Origin: Micractinium sp. NFX-FRZ
Lineage: Eukaryota > Chlorophyta > Trebouxiophyceae > Chlorellales > Chlorellaceae
Length of the DNA stretch: 64,000 bases
Assembly (NCBI GenBank): GCA_029339195.1
Contig: JAPTJF010000207.1
Coordinates: forward strand, 1 to 64,000
Direction of reading: 5' to 3'
Shown here in pieces: positions 1 through 10,920 of this stretch. Below the pieces are notes generated by a model, which saw nothing but the letters and a program-made list of their open reading frames with translations, was not told the DNA's origin and made no database searches. A program made the translations under genes and the position numbers. Each line of letters starts with the position of its first letter. Positions within the stretch are counted from its first letter, which is position 1.

Positions 1-175
1 TGCCTGCCCGTCTCCCTGCCGAGCTGCCTTGGGTAAGCTGCTCCATTCTCGTCCTGCGATGCTTTCGCGCTCGCATCCCAGTGTTGCGTTGGGCAGCACA
101 GGGTTGTGGTACTGGAACGTGTAGCCCACTCGCGAGTTGCGTGCCTGCCCAGCTTCCCTGGCAGCAAGCATGCTT

Positions 176-180
176 TTACA
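176..180 (-). terminator. Candidate TGTAA polyadenylation signal, helicase gene
   Basis: The plus strand reads ttaca here, so the minus strand carries TGTAA, the usual chlorophyte polyadenylation signal. It lies about 30 bases past the stop codon of the helicase gene, which would give a very short 3' UTR. I see no gene in the rest of the 1-207 flank. Confidence 0.45.
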
Positions 181-207
181 CATACTGCACTCGTCGCCTG
201 GGTCACT

Positions 208-3200
208 TCACTTCTGGCTGCCGCCGCCAACCGCAGGCACCTCAAACTCCCCCGCGCTGGCGTACTCGCCGTGCGCCTCAAAGTAGGCCACCAGGCGCTG
301 CAAAAAGGGGTCCCCAGGGCCCACCGTGTCGCTGTCGCAGACGAGGGCGCAGTGCCGCCGCGCGCGGGTGACCGCCACGTTCATGCGCCGCGCGTCGGCC
401 AGGAAGCCGACCTGGCGCGACGCGTTGCTGCGCACCTGTACGCATGGGGTGCAAGGGCAGGGGGGCAGCAGGCCGGCAAGGTGGGGTTGGCAGCACGATG
501 AGGCAGGGGCGTGCATGCGGCTGGCCCCGGCAGGGCATGGAGGCAGGCGTGGAAGTGAGGCGTGCTGTTTGGGCTCCCTGCGCCCGCCCACCACCCGACC
601 CAAGCGCCTACCTGCTGCCTGCCCACTGCCTGCCTGCCCCATGTACCCACCCATGACTGCCAGTACAAGCCACCCACATCCACCCATCCACCACCCCTCC
701 TCCCTCCCCTCCCCCTTCTTCCCATTACGCACGTCACAACCGCCTCCTTTTTCCGCTGCCAAACCCCAACACCTCCCTTCACACAAGAAGCACCATAGCA
801 ATGTGCACACCCAACCCACCCACTGTGGAGCCCTCCAGCTTGACCCCTCCCCCCGCCTCACCCCCCACCCCGGTCCCTCTCCGCCCCCCGTTCCCCCCAC
901 CATGGAGATGATGATTGCCTCCTTCTCCCGCCCCTGGAACCCGTCCACAGTGGACACCTCCAGCCGGGCCGACAGCGCCTCGGGGCGCAGCTCGCGCAGG
1001 CGGGCCACCTGCGGCCGGGGGTGGCGGGAGGGGAGGGAGGGGGAGACGGGATCTATTAGCATGTGATGAGGCACACGTGGTGGCAGGGCGAGGCGAGGGG
1101 GGCAGCCGCTCATGGCGCAGCTCGAGCAGGCGGGCCACCTGCGGCCGGGGGTGGCGGGAGGGGAGGGGGAAGGAAGTCTGTCGGGGATGAGGCGCACGTG
1201 GAGGCAGGGCGAGGCAAGGTGGGCAGGCAGGCAAGGAGCCACCCCCACACCCAGCCACCGATGGCACAATAAGCCAACCGCTGAGCAGAACAGGGAGCAC
1301 ACCCTACCTGTCGTGAGCCACTGGGTTGTGCCAGTGCCAATGCCCATAAAATTGCCCTTCTCCTCCACACCTCATCCAACCTTGCGACCACTGCCGGAGC
1401 GATGTCCGAGCAGAGAGCAGAAAAACACGCGCCCCACCTGTGCGTTGTAGGGAGTGATGATGCCAATGTCCTGCGGCGCCACCCCCGCCGCCATCAGCCG
1501 CCGCACATGCTCCATCACCACCCCCGCCTCGCCGTCGTTCCACTGCAAGAGAGGTGGGGGAGTGGCGGGTGCACATGTGAGTGAAGGTGGGGGATAAGGA
1601 GGGACAGGTGCGCCTCCTTCACCACCTGCGCCACGCTGTCGTGCCCCTGCAGAGAACGAGAAAAGTACACCAGCTTGCATAGCAAATCATGTGGCCCACC
1701 TCCTCGCTGCTGCACCTCCACAACACGTCCCGCCCCTCTCACCCGCTCCCCGCTTCCTTTCCCCCTCTCCCTCCCACCATCCACCCCACGTGCCTTGCTG
1801 TCCCCCTCCTCCTCTTGCTGCTCCTCCATGTCGCACCCCGCAGTGTCAATCAGCAGCAGCACCGGCAGCTCGGCCGCCTCAGCCGCCGCACCCGCCACCC
1901 CCGCCATCGTGTGGCCGGCCACCGAGGCGTGCGCCGTCAGCCGGCCGCCGTACAGCTCCTGCGCCGGGAGGGCACGTGGGGAGGGTGAGCACAGCTGGAG
2001 GGGGGGCAGGCATGGCAGGGCACACGGCTGCAGAAGCACAGGGCAGCGGGTGTATCCCAGCCGCAGCATGCAAAGGCGCTAGACAAGCACAGAGGCACGG
2101 CATGCTGTACAACGGGGAAACCATGCAGCACCCCAACCATTCGCACACAGACCAAGGCACAATGCAACGCATCACACACCTGTGATGACCACTCCATGAT
2201 GGCGCTGTTCATGCGGTACTGCACGTTCAGCATCTCGCTGGCCGCATCGCCCCACAGGTCCTGCTGGGTGGAAGGCAGAGGAGTGGGAGGGGAGCCGCGA
2301 TTGCTCATCACCTATATAATGTTTATGGTTGAACCGTGACTTTGCTTATCTCAGAGAAAGAAAGGATTTCTGGGAGGGGGGCGGGAGAGGTCAGTTGGGT
2401 GGGCCTGAGGACCATCAGTGGTCAGGCGGCGTACAGGCAAGCCAGCCGGCTGAGTCCACCTCTGCAGTGTTGCCGCCCCAGTGCTCAGTGCTGGCACGCT
2501 GCATGTTACATTCCAGGTAACCCTGCGCTGGCACACAATGCAGGGGCCGGGGGCCGCACCTGCAGGCGCTCGAACAGCGTCCTGCTGAGCCCGCTGCGCG
2601 CCGCCTTCTCGCTGATCACCGTTGGCGGCAGCTGCAGAAGCGGGCGGCAGATTGGGAGGTTTAGTTTGTAATCGACATACAAGAAGTGCTGGTGAGCCAG
2701 TTTGCCTGGACTTGTTACATGTCTTGGGTGGCAGGCGGGCAGACGGGGGCAGGCAGGCAGGCAGGAGGATGAACAGGCAGGCAGGCGGGCAGGCAGGCAG
2801 GAAGCCACCCCACACCCCAGCTGCAGCCTCCCCCCCCCTGCCGGCTTGCCCCTCCACTTTCCCACCCATGTCCAGAGCAGCACTGCACCCCCATGCCCAG
2901 GGCAGTCACAGGCAGGGCAGCCTCCCCGCCCCACCTGCAGGTGATCCCCCGCCAGCACCGCCTTGCGCCCCTTGAGCAGCGCCGCCCAGCAGGCGGGCTC
3001 CAGCGCCTGCAGGGGCAGCGGGGGGCAGGCAGGAGGACAAAAGTCGGCACGGGCTGTGGGCGGGCAGGCAGGCGGGCAGATGGGCAGACAGCCATGCAGC
3101 TGCTGTATTACCATGTCGAGCGTGCTTGAAGGTGTGTGTTGCACGAGCACACCATACTTCAAGCAACCCACCTGCGCTGCCTCGTCAATCACCACCACAT

Positions 3201-6200
3201 CGAACTGCAGGCGCTCCAGCTGGCGTGTCCCCACCCCTGTCAGTGTGGTGCACACAACCTGGGGGGAGGAGAGGAAGGGGGGGGCAGGGGAGGGGTGGGC
3301 AGGGGGGGAGTAGAAGGGGAGCAGGTGCGGGGCCACGGGAGCGCCGGCAGGGGACAGCCCCAGGGTGTATGATGCCCACGAGTTGGGGAAAGAAGGGGAG
3401 GGGTGGTAAGTGGAGATGTACACCGCTGGAGATGCCAGCAAGGGTGGGCAGTGCACGCATGCGTGCCACTACTTGTGGTCACCCCAAGAGGCACGCACCT
3501 GCGCCCCCTTGAGCACCTCCTCCGCCACCTCATACCGCCCCCCGGCAGGTGGAAAATATGAAAGGAGTCCGGCAGTAAGGCGCGCACCTGCGCCCCCTTG
3601 AGCACCTCCTCCACCGCCCGCTCCTGCCGCTTGCGCTCCTCCTTGCCCAGCTGGCGCAGCTCCTGACGCACCGACCGCCGCTCATCCCGGTCCTTGCGGC
3701 TCACTGCAGGACAGGGGCACAGGATGGGGTGAGGGTTGATAACCCATATGGGTGCCACTGGGCTGGATGCCACTGCATTGGATGCCACGTGGGCTGCATG
3801 CCAGCAGCCACTTAGAAATGAAAGGCCAGGCATCCGATCGGTTGAGCTGCCCACTCCCCTCGCCCGGCACCTCGCACACCATAAAATCCAGACACAGACC
3901 ACCGCCAACCAACGCACCCAGCTTGAGCAGCCGCTGGGTGAGCGCCTCGACTTGCCCTCCCACCCAGCTCACACACGCGACCCGCTCGCCCCGCCCCAAG
4001 CCCAGGCAACAGCGCCCCTCCCTTAATACACAAATAAGAATCACGCATTTACACGAGTAATCACCCACCCAGCTTGAGCAGCCGCTGGTTGAGCGCCTTC
4101 ATCTCCCGCCGGCAGTCCTTGGCCAGCGCCGAGTTGTCAGACTGCAGCACACGCGCCTCCAGGCTGTTCTCCAACACCTGCAAACATGAAAGGTTGAGTG
4201 CTATAGTGGGCGCAAACATACACACGCAGCTGAGCATAACGCTGGAACAGCGCCTGAGCTGGGTGCGCCTGAGCGGCGGGCGATAGCAGGATAGCAAACT
4301 GCGGTGCGGCTGCCCCGGGAGGGCACTGCTCTTTCGCCCCACAAGCTTGGCTCGATCCTGTGGGCACTGCTTCCCAACACCCCATCCCCATGCTACGGCA
4401 CGAACCACGCTCCCACCTTCGGCAGCACAGCACGGCGCAGCACAGCACAGCACAGCACACGCAGCACAGCACAGCACAGCATGCCTGCACTTCACCTGTG
4501 GCAGCAGGCGCGCGGGGTGTCCCACCCGCACCAGCGGCATCCTGCCGCCCTTGCCGCCGCCCCCCTGCTTGGCCAGCCGCTCCACCAGGTTGTCCACCGC
4601 CACGTTGGAGGCGGCGCAGGCCAGCACGCGGCTGCAAGTCAGGAGGGGCAGCCAGAGGCGGTGTGGGAGGCGGCGCAGGCCAGCACACGGCTGCAGGTGT
4701 GGGTGCAAAGGGCAGGACATTGGAGACAAAGAGGCAGGGGTGGAGGCGCAGGCCAGCGCGCGGCTGCAGAAGCGGAGGCAACACAAGGCTGGGTTAAAGG
4801 GGCCAGCACGTGGCTGCAAGATGGGAGCAGCGAGAGGCAACCAGAGGCAGTGTTGGAGGCGGCACAGGCCAGCACGCGGCTGCAAAATCGGCGACCAGAT
4901 GCAGGGTTAGGGACAGCAAATTGCAGCAGGGACCGCTGAGCAGCGCCCTCGCAGCAGCCGCTGACACCATACGCCACAGCCAAGCCACCCACTCACTTGC
5001 CACGTGCCACCTCCTGGCAGATGACCTCGATGACAGCCGTCGTCTTGCCCGTGCCGGGTGGGCCTGCAGGCAGGCAGAAGAGCGGCACGGCGGGATGTGC
5101 ACACGTCACCCCCGCAGCTGTAAGGCAAGGTCTACGCAGGGGGGCCACGTGATGGGGTTGTGGTCGTGCCCGTGCCGGACAGCCGGACAGCGGGTGCAGG
5201 CAGCGAGGCATGGCGCAGTAAAAAAGGCCTTGGGGGCCGGCAGCCGTGAGGGAGGCGAGAAGGCACACGCATGCGCAACCAAGCCAGTACTTATGAAAGA
5301 GGCCCCCACCCAAGCAGGCCGAGCGTACTTCCCTCATGCCCCCACATCCAATTGTCCAACCAGCAAGCACGCAAGCAACATGGGGTGCCGCACTACTGGT
5401 GCGCCGCACTACTGGTACGCCACGCCACCCCACCCGGCCACAAGCTACAGTGCAGTCTGCCACCACCAGCGGGCCCACCGTGTATGAGCGCCACATCCTG
5501 CGCCGCCAGCGCCAGCGTCACCGCCCGCTGCTGCGACTCGTCCAGCCCGGCGTTGAGGGGCTGCCAGGCGGGCGGCGTGCTGGCAAAGCGTGGGGAGCGG
5601 CGGCCAAAGAGGACGTCGACCAGCGGCGCCGCCAGGCCGCGCTGCCCCTCGCCGCCCAGGCACTGCACAGGGCGGGGAGTTGAGCGGGGGGGAAGCAGGG
5701 TGGGGGCGAGCCGGTGGGGGGCGTGGGTGGCTGGGTGGCTGGGCTGGGGCTTGGACCAGGGCAGCTGCGTGTCAGGGAGTCGGGCGGTGCACAGCACAGC
5801 GCGGTGCAGTGCAGCGCAGCACAGCAGAGCACAGCACAAGCGCAGCACGCATGGTTCTTGCTCGCTTGCTGGCTTCACGCACTAGGTGTGTTGCACCCAC
5901 CGTGAGCGCCGCCTTCAGGCGCTTGTACGTGACTTCGTTTGCCATCTTCTCCAGCCTGAGGGGAACATCCAGCCCATCATCCGGCACATCGTCCACTGCA
6001 GGGCGGGCAGGCAGAGGCAGGGGGCGGGGGCAAACAAGAGGTTGGTTCCAGGAGTGACCGTACACCTGCGTGCAGGCTGCGGTGGAGGGGGCACTTCCTG
6101 GGTCCATTGGTAACCACACCCCGTGCCACAACAGCCACACCCTTTCCCGCGCTCAACAGCCTGCAACATCGGTGCAAGGCCGGCCCCACACACCAGCACC

Positions 6201-7890
6201 CCTGGCACAGCGCACACAGCGCACCCTCAGCTCACGCGGCCCACCTGCTATCGTGATGGCGGCATCCCGCACCCGGTACACCACCCCCTCTGCCAGCGGC
6301 GGCCCGCTGCCCTCGCCCTTGCTGGGGCGCAGGCGCACAATGTCGTGCGGTGACAGCTTGTGGGATGGCAACGGCTCCGAGCCGCCACCCTGCAAGAGTA
6401 CCGGCAGGCGAAGCAGGGGAGAAGTCGGCGACGGGTAAAGGGGACAGGGATGGGCAGGATGACAGGGGCGGCAGGTCACCAGCCAGCCAGCCAGCTAGCC
6501 AGGGTGAGGGAGCACCCGCCCGAGGAAGCTGGCATGCACTGCTTCGCCCCGCGCTCCTGCCCCCACAAGCTCCTTGCCTCCCTTGCCAGACTCCCTGCAG
6601 TCCCGGCGCCCCAAACCAACTCCTTCTTGCCGGCCTTGTTGCCCTGGTTGCCTACCAGAAGCACACTGGGACCAGCCCCCACCCACCTTGTTGTTCACCA
6701 GCGTCAGCAGCGTGCGCCCCAGCAGCCCTCCCTCGGCGTCCGTCAGCCTCAGGTTGAGCAGCGCCCGCCCCTTGGCAGCCGCGCTCTCGGGGCTACCCGC
6801 TGCCAGGGCCTCCTCGGCCTGCAGGGCGCCAGCATATGGGTTGATGGGTGGCCCAGATCAAAGGTGAGGAAGGGTGTGGTGTGAGGTGGAGGACGTGGTG
6901 TAAGGTGGTGGAGAGGAGCGGCAAGACGGCTGAGGGGTGGGAGCGGCTGGTTGAGGCGCTCTTGGGCTGCTCCCTGAAGGTGTCACGAGGCGCCCCTCAA
7001 CAGGGAGGATCATGGGCCACAGGGCAGCGGCATCATGGGGAACAGGCGGCGGACTGCACAGGCGGCCAGCACCCTCCTGGGCAGGCGCACCTGTGCCACC
7101 TCCGCCTCCCGCTCCATCTCTAACAGAGGCAGCACTTGGGCAATGAAGTCCTCGGGGCTCAGCAGCCCCTTGGGCCCCGGCTTGGCAGCGGCTGCCTCCT
7201 TGCTGCGCCTCCAGGAGCCTCCGCCTGCCGCTGGTGCCCCTCCCGCGGGCCCCCGTCCCGCTGCACCGCCGCCGTTGCCGCCGTTGCCGCCGCTGCTGCT
7301 GGGTGCAACCATGGCAGCAAAGTCTTCGGTTGCATCCAGATTAAGGTGCTGCTTGATGAGGGCGGCCAGCTGCTCATCTGAGAGCGGGCCTGCTGCTGAG
7401 TTGGCGGTGCTGCCATTGGTCGCCTCGCTGGCGCCCGCCGCCCCGCTGGCCTCCGCCGGCCCGCTGGCATCCGCTGTCCCGCTGGCACCATCCTGCCCTA
7501 GCACCACTGCTCGTGCCTCTGGCGGCCCCAATGCTATGCGCCGCTCCGCGCCCTCGCCCTGGCTGCCGTGTGGCACAGCGTGCCGCTCGCCCACAGCGTG
7601 CACTGCGGCGCGCTGCCGAGCCGTGAGTGTAGGCGGGAATATGAGCTGCAGCATCAGGGGATGCGGCAGGTTACGTGAGATTGCATTCACCGCAGGATGC
7701 GTAAGAAGACTGATGAATGGGACTGTTTGAGGCAGCAGCCCCAGCGTACCTGCACATCTAGCTGCAGTGCCGCCGCCTGCTCGGGGGGGCCGCTGGCGGC
7801 AGCGGGTGCCGGCCCGCCTGGCTTGCTGGCAGCGCCCTTCTTAGCGCTCGCCTTGTTGGCCGCCTTCTTTGCTTTCGCCGCGCTGGGCAT
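208..7890 (-). CDS. IGHMBP2: IGHMBP2/SMUBP2-type superfamily 1 DNA/RNA helicase, multi-exon
   Basis: An ATP-dependent 5'-3' helicase of the Upf1-like SF1B group, spread over roughly 15 exons. The protein starts [19 protein letters not shown] (7890), followed by an Ala/Gly-rich N-terminus. The ELERDAEV-like segment reads [12 protein letters not shown] (about 7100), and [13 protein letters not shown] lies near 5920. Core motifs follow in order: Walker [15 protein letters not shown] (about 5060), [14 protein letters not shown] (about 4590), Walker [12 protein letters not shown] (about 3180), LAGDHLQ/LPPT split by an intron (about 2945 and 2630), [13 protein letters not shown] (about 2210), [17 protein letters not shown] (about 930) and [18 protein letters not shown] (about 370). 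It stops at 208-210. The C-terminus ends soon after motif VI, so the R3H and AN1-finger tail of the human protein is absent. Exon boundaries are approximate, because several exon ends are repeated in neighbouring introns. Family membership is firm; the cellular role (translation, rRNA or tRNA metabolism) is inferred from the family. Confidence 0.92.
985..1230 (-). repeat. Tandem duplication of exon start and acceptor in helicase
   Basis: About 125 bp is present twice, at about 986-1110 and 1111-1230. Both copies contain the acceptor and first codons of the exon that carries the VDGFQGRE motif. The upstream copy (minus-strand sense) would read [10 protein letters not shown] where the real exon reads ARLRELRPE. 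About 45 bases around the splice site are almost identical. Confidence 0.8.
3488..3630 (-). repeat. Repeated exon 3' end and donor in helicase
   Basis: The exon end encoding EEVLKGAQ plus its donor (gtgcgcgcc) at about 3587-3630 recurs at 3488-3531 with donor gtgcgtgcc. The copy keeps the reading frame and lies in the following intron. Confidence 0.75.
3906..4110 (-). repeat. Repeated exon 3' end in helicase
   Basis: The exon ending in NQRLLKLGG (4069-4110) has a diverged copy reading TQRLLKLGA at about 3906-3950, in the downstream intron. Confidence 0.7.
4606..4890 (-). repeat. Five copies of an acceptor plus exon start
   Basis: The minus-strand acceptor and first codons of the exon that begins RVLACAAS (about 4614-4640) recur at about 4672, 4747, 4800 and 4863. 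Each copy carries a version of gcagccgcgtgctggcc. Spacing is 50-75 bp. Together they fill most of the intron before the exon that follows Walker A. Confidence 0.8.
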
Positions 7891-8196
7891 GGCTCAGATG
7901 GGCGCAGAAACAAGGCTGAGCTGTGGAAGTGCAGCCGACCATCACTGCGACATGTCGGCCGAATGCGTCTCGATTCGATCGACACAGCGCGACAATAGAC
8001 AACGAATGTACCAGCAGTCGCATACCTCACTCCTCTTGTTTGGGCTCTCTTGTGCGCCAGGCTGGCATTCCCACGTGAATGTGCAAGGTATGAGACTTGC
8101 TAGAAGATTTCAAGCATCGCAGCATTGCTTGAGCCACACCCGCTCCCGCCTCAAATAGCGTGGCCCCCTCCTTGGCTTCCCTCTTGCGCTGGCGAC
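7891..8196. promoter_or_regulatory. Divergent intergenic region, helicase / nuclease
   Basis: These 306 bp separate two start codons on opposite strands, so both promoters must lie here or overlap the 5' UTRs. The stretch is less GC-rich than its surroundings and includes the AT-containing segment around 7960-8010 (gattcgatcgacac). I see no convincing TATA box. Confidence 0.6.
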
Positions 8197-10436
8197 ATGG
8201 CGCTTGCTACCACAGCTCTTCCCCTGCAGCTGCGGCCCTCCCAGCCGCTGCGCTGCGCCCCGGTGACCCGTAGAGCCGCCCGGATCGTGGCCACAGCAGC
8301 CGACTGGCGGCGTGCAGCAGCAGCAGAGGCCCCACCCGCCGCCGCCGCCGCACCGCCGCCACTGGCATCGGCCGCGCTCGGCTGCTTGGCGGCGGCGCTG
8401 CTGGCCTTTGCCCCGCTTTCGGTGGAGGCCAAGGAGCTGGTTCAGGGGTATCCAAGGGTGGTGGATGGCGACACCCTCGACTTTAGCGGCACCCGAGTGC
8501 GCCTGTTTGGCATTGATGCACCTGAGACCAAGCAGAGCTGCAAGGCGGGCAAGGGAGGAGAGTATCTGTGCGGTGAGCTACACCCTGCTTCCGTCTCCGA
8601 TTGTGCCAATGTACGAGGGTGCGTGCCTCATGGCTCTTCTTTGCCCTTGCAGGAGGGCGCTCCAAGCAGGCGCAGCTGGAGAAGAATGTGTTGCTGCCTG
8701 CAGTTGTGGTTCGTCGCTAGCTCACGGGAACCCTCCCTTCGTCCAGGCACCCGCTGCAGGCGAGCGCTTCCCAGCTGGCTCTGCTCACACTGTTGCTGTC
8801 CTGTAGAATGCCGATCAACCCTCTCACAGGCCCCCCCTGCTGCTCATGCAGGCGAGCGCTCCAAAGAGGCGCTGCTACAGAAGATTGGGAAGGGCAAGGT
8901 GGAGTGCGAGCAGGCAAGCAGGGCGGGGGTGTGGAGGCCGGGAGGGTTCGCCGGGAGGGAGGGAGGCAGGAGGGACACAGGGGAGTGCGATACGTCAAGT
9001 ACAGCGGGCTGCTTGGCGTGAGCGGGGCCAGTTGTGTCGGCTGGCAACCCTGTGCCGCTCAGCATGCAGCATCCTCCGCCTTCTAACGCCACCATTACCT
9101 GTGCTCTTGCACCCTCCTGCAGAAGAACCGCGACAAGTATGGGCGGGTGGTGGGCGTCTGCTCGCTGAATGGGGAGGACCTGAACGGGTGGATGGTGGAG
9201 CAGGGGCTCGCGGTGGCATACAGGTGGGCGGGTGGGCGGACGTGTCATGCAGCCTTGGCCTTGCGTTTGAGGACCTGATGGGTGGGTGGGTGAAGCAGGG
9301 GCTTGCAGTTGAATACAGGTGCTGTGGGCGAGGAGCGTGGAGGCTGGGAGGTGGGAGCTGGGAATTGAAGGCAGATTCAGGGCTGGCGGCGGCAAACATG
9401 TGCGGGGTGCCAGGCAGGAGGAGAGCCAGGGAGGTGGGGAGGCACAGGTGCCTGCTGGTGCTGCCGTGCATCTGCTCGGCTGCACCTCGGAACGCTGCAC
9501 CTGCTGCCCATCCTGCCCTGCCCTGCCCGCTCTCTCATATTTCCTGGGCGCCGCTTGAGGGCACGGCTCACGGAGCCAAGCTCAGCACCTGGTCAGGCGG
9601 CTGCTTATGCACATGCACACAAACATTGACTTTGTTTGTACTGCCCTCCCCCACCTCCCCATCGCCATCACCCACCACCCCCTTCCCTGTACCGCCCCCA
9701 CCACGGCAGGCAGTACAGCAAGAACTACGTACCGCTGGAGGAGGCGGCCCAGGCTGCCAAGCGTGGCATCTGGTCGGGCTCCTTTGAGGTGCCCGAGCAG
9801 TGGCGGCGCGACAACCCGCGGGGCGGCAGCAAAGCCGCCGCCGCCGTTGCCGGCGTGACGCCCGTGGCGGCGCCCGCGCCCGCAGCAGCCAGGCTGCCCA
9901 GCCCGCCGCCACCAGAGGGCTGCGCCATCAAGGGCAACATCAACTCTAAGAAGGAGAAGGTGTACCATGTGCCAGGTGTGGCCCTCTGTATGAATTGTGT
10001 TGCGCTGTACTGTTTTAGCCGTAACCAACTCGTCTGAAAAGGTGCACCACGTGCCAGGTGGGCGCCTGTTACAGCCTCCCCCAAAGGTTGCTCACACCGA
10101 GGCACACTTGGTTCTCCACCTGATCAGTCTGCCATCCCCACAACCCGAATGCATCGCCCGTTCCCTGACAGCCACCCGCCATGCTGGCAGTGCTTTCCAC
10201 GAGCGCTCATTCCTTGAGCCTGGCCAGGGGAAGTGCCTCCGTCCGCACCGCCCCTGGCCCTCCAACCATTGCTCACCGGGTGAAACTGATCCCCCTCTTA
10301 TGTTCCATGTCCTCCCTCTCCCTATGCAGGCGGTGCCTTCTATGACCGCACAATCATTGAGCTCGACCAGGGCGAGCGCTACTTCTGCACCACGGCAGAG
10401 GCGGAGGCCGCCGGCTGGCGTGCCTCTGCCCGGTGA
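8197..10436 (+). CDS. Staphylococcal-nuclease-like (TNase) protein, predicted plastid-targeted
   Basis: A Ca-dependent SNase-fold nuclease-like protein. A consistent five-exon model is 8197-8572, 8852-8913, 9123-9223, 9710-9975 and 10330-10436, giving 303 residues with matching phases. Residues 1-75 look like a bipartite transit peptide: a basic Ser/Thr/Ala-rich stretch, then an arginine pair (DWRRAAAA), then a hydrophobic run (LGCLAAALLAFAPLSVEA), which suggests the thylakoid lumen by the Tat route. The SNase core follows: VVDGDTLDFSGTRVRLFGID with APETKQSC, then YLCGERSKEALLQKI, KKNRDKYGRVVGVC, LNGWMVEQGLAVAY and AKRGIWSG. The catalytic Arg/Glu/Arg positions appear kept (VRLFGID, GERSKEAL, YGRVVG). 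The C-terminal extension GAFYDRTIIELDQGERYFCT resembles a small processed-nuclease add-on. The second intron uses a GC donor (cag|gcaagc). Three exon ends are duplicated in introns. It shares a divergent promoter with the helicase. Confidence 0.9.
8640..8913 (+). repeat. Three acceptor/exon-2 copies in the nuclease gene
   Basis: The start of exon 2 (acceptor then gcgagcgctccaaagaggcg, 8852) is preceded by two related copies at 8653 (gagggcgctccaagcaggcg) and 8760 (gcgagcgcttcccagctggc). Each is preceded by a plausible cag acceptor and is in frame with exon 1. The first would encode GRSKQAQLEKNV in place of ERSKEALLQKIG, so it could act as an alternative exon. Confidence 0.75.
9170..9330 (+). 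repeat. Duplicated exon-3 end with donor
   Basis: Exon 3 ends with DLNGWMVEQGLAVAYR and donor gtgggc (to 9223). About 95 bp later, inside the intron, 9270-9325 reads DLMGGWVKQGLAVEYR with donor gtgctg. The frame is kept. Confidence 0.78.
9950..10058 (+). repeat. Duplicated exon-4 end with donor
   Basis: Exon 4 ends gagaaggtgtaccatgtgccag then gtgtgg (9975). A copy, gaaaaggtgcaccacgtgcc plus ag then gtgggc, ends at about 10058 in the next intron. Confidence 0.72.
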
Positions 10437-10524
10437 TCAAGACGGGGCCCCGGGCGCGAGCAGCGCGCTGCTGTTGGCCGCATGGTTGTGAGGCCTCCAC
10501 CATCCATGCAATCTGTTTTCGAGG

Positions 10525-10572
10525 GAGCGAGCAAGCACTTGCATGTGCTGTAGCGAGCACTTGCATGTGCTG
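10525..10572 (+). repeat. Two-copy 22-26 bp repeat with hairpin potential
   Basis: agcacttgcatgtgctg occurs twice in direct tandem. Each copy can form a small stem from AGCAC and GTGCT. It lies about 90 bases after the nuclease stop codon, so it is probably in the 3' UTR. Confidence 0.6.
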
Positions 10573-10827
10573 TGTGTCGGCATGTATGTCTGTGTGTGAG
10601 CGTATTGAAATATATTCATTGATTGTCGGTCAAACGCTTGAGAAAAACAGTTGCTGACGTGAACGCACGCGCTGAGCAGAGGCCAGTTGTTTTTAGACGA
10701 GCGGGCATCTCGTTGAACCGGTCAACCCCGCTGCATTGCGTAGCGGCTGTGCTGGTTGTTGCACCTTGCACTTGACCGCTCCTTCCGCCCTGGCAGAGCT
10801 GACGTGGACTCTGTTTTAACATAGTGT

Positions 10828-10920
10828 ACAAAGTGGCAGTCCAAACAACGCAGTACAGAGGGGCAGGACAGCTCCTGAGTAACAAAGTGCCAGTCCAATC
10901 AAGGCAGTACGGAGGCAGGT
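10828..10920. repeat. 54-bp-period tandem duplication
   Basis: Two diverged copies of acaaagtggcagtccaaaca followed by cgcagtacagaggggcagg sit in the convergent intergenic region. No coding potential is apparent. Confidence 0.6.

Noticed and set aside
2305..2335. TATA-like cctatataatgtttatgg
   Set aside because: It lies inside a helicase intron with no start site or gene downstream in either direction that would use it.
4424..4482. Possible CRISPR or satellite from regularly spaced cagcac units
   Set aside because: It is a simple pentamer microsatellite without unique spacers, in a eukaryotic intron.
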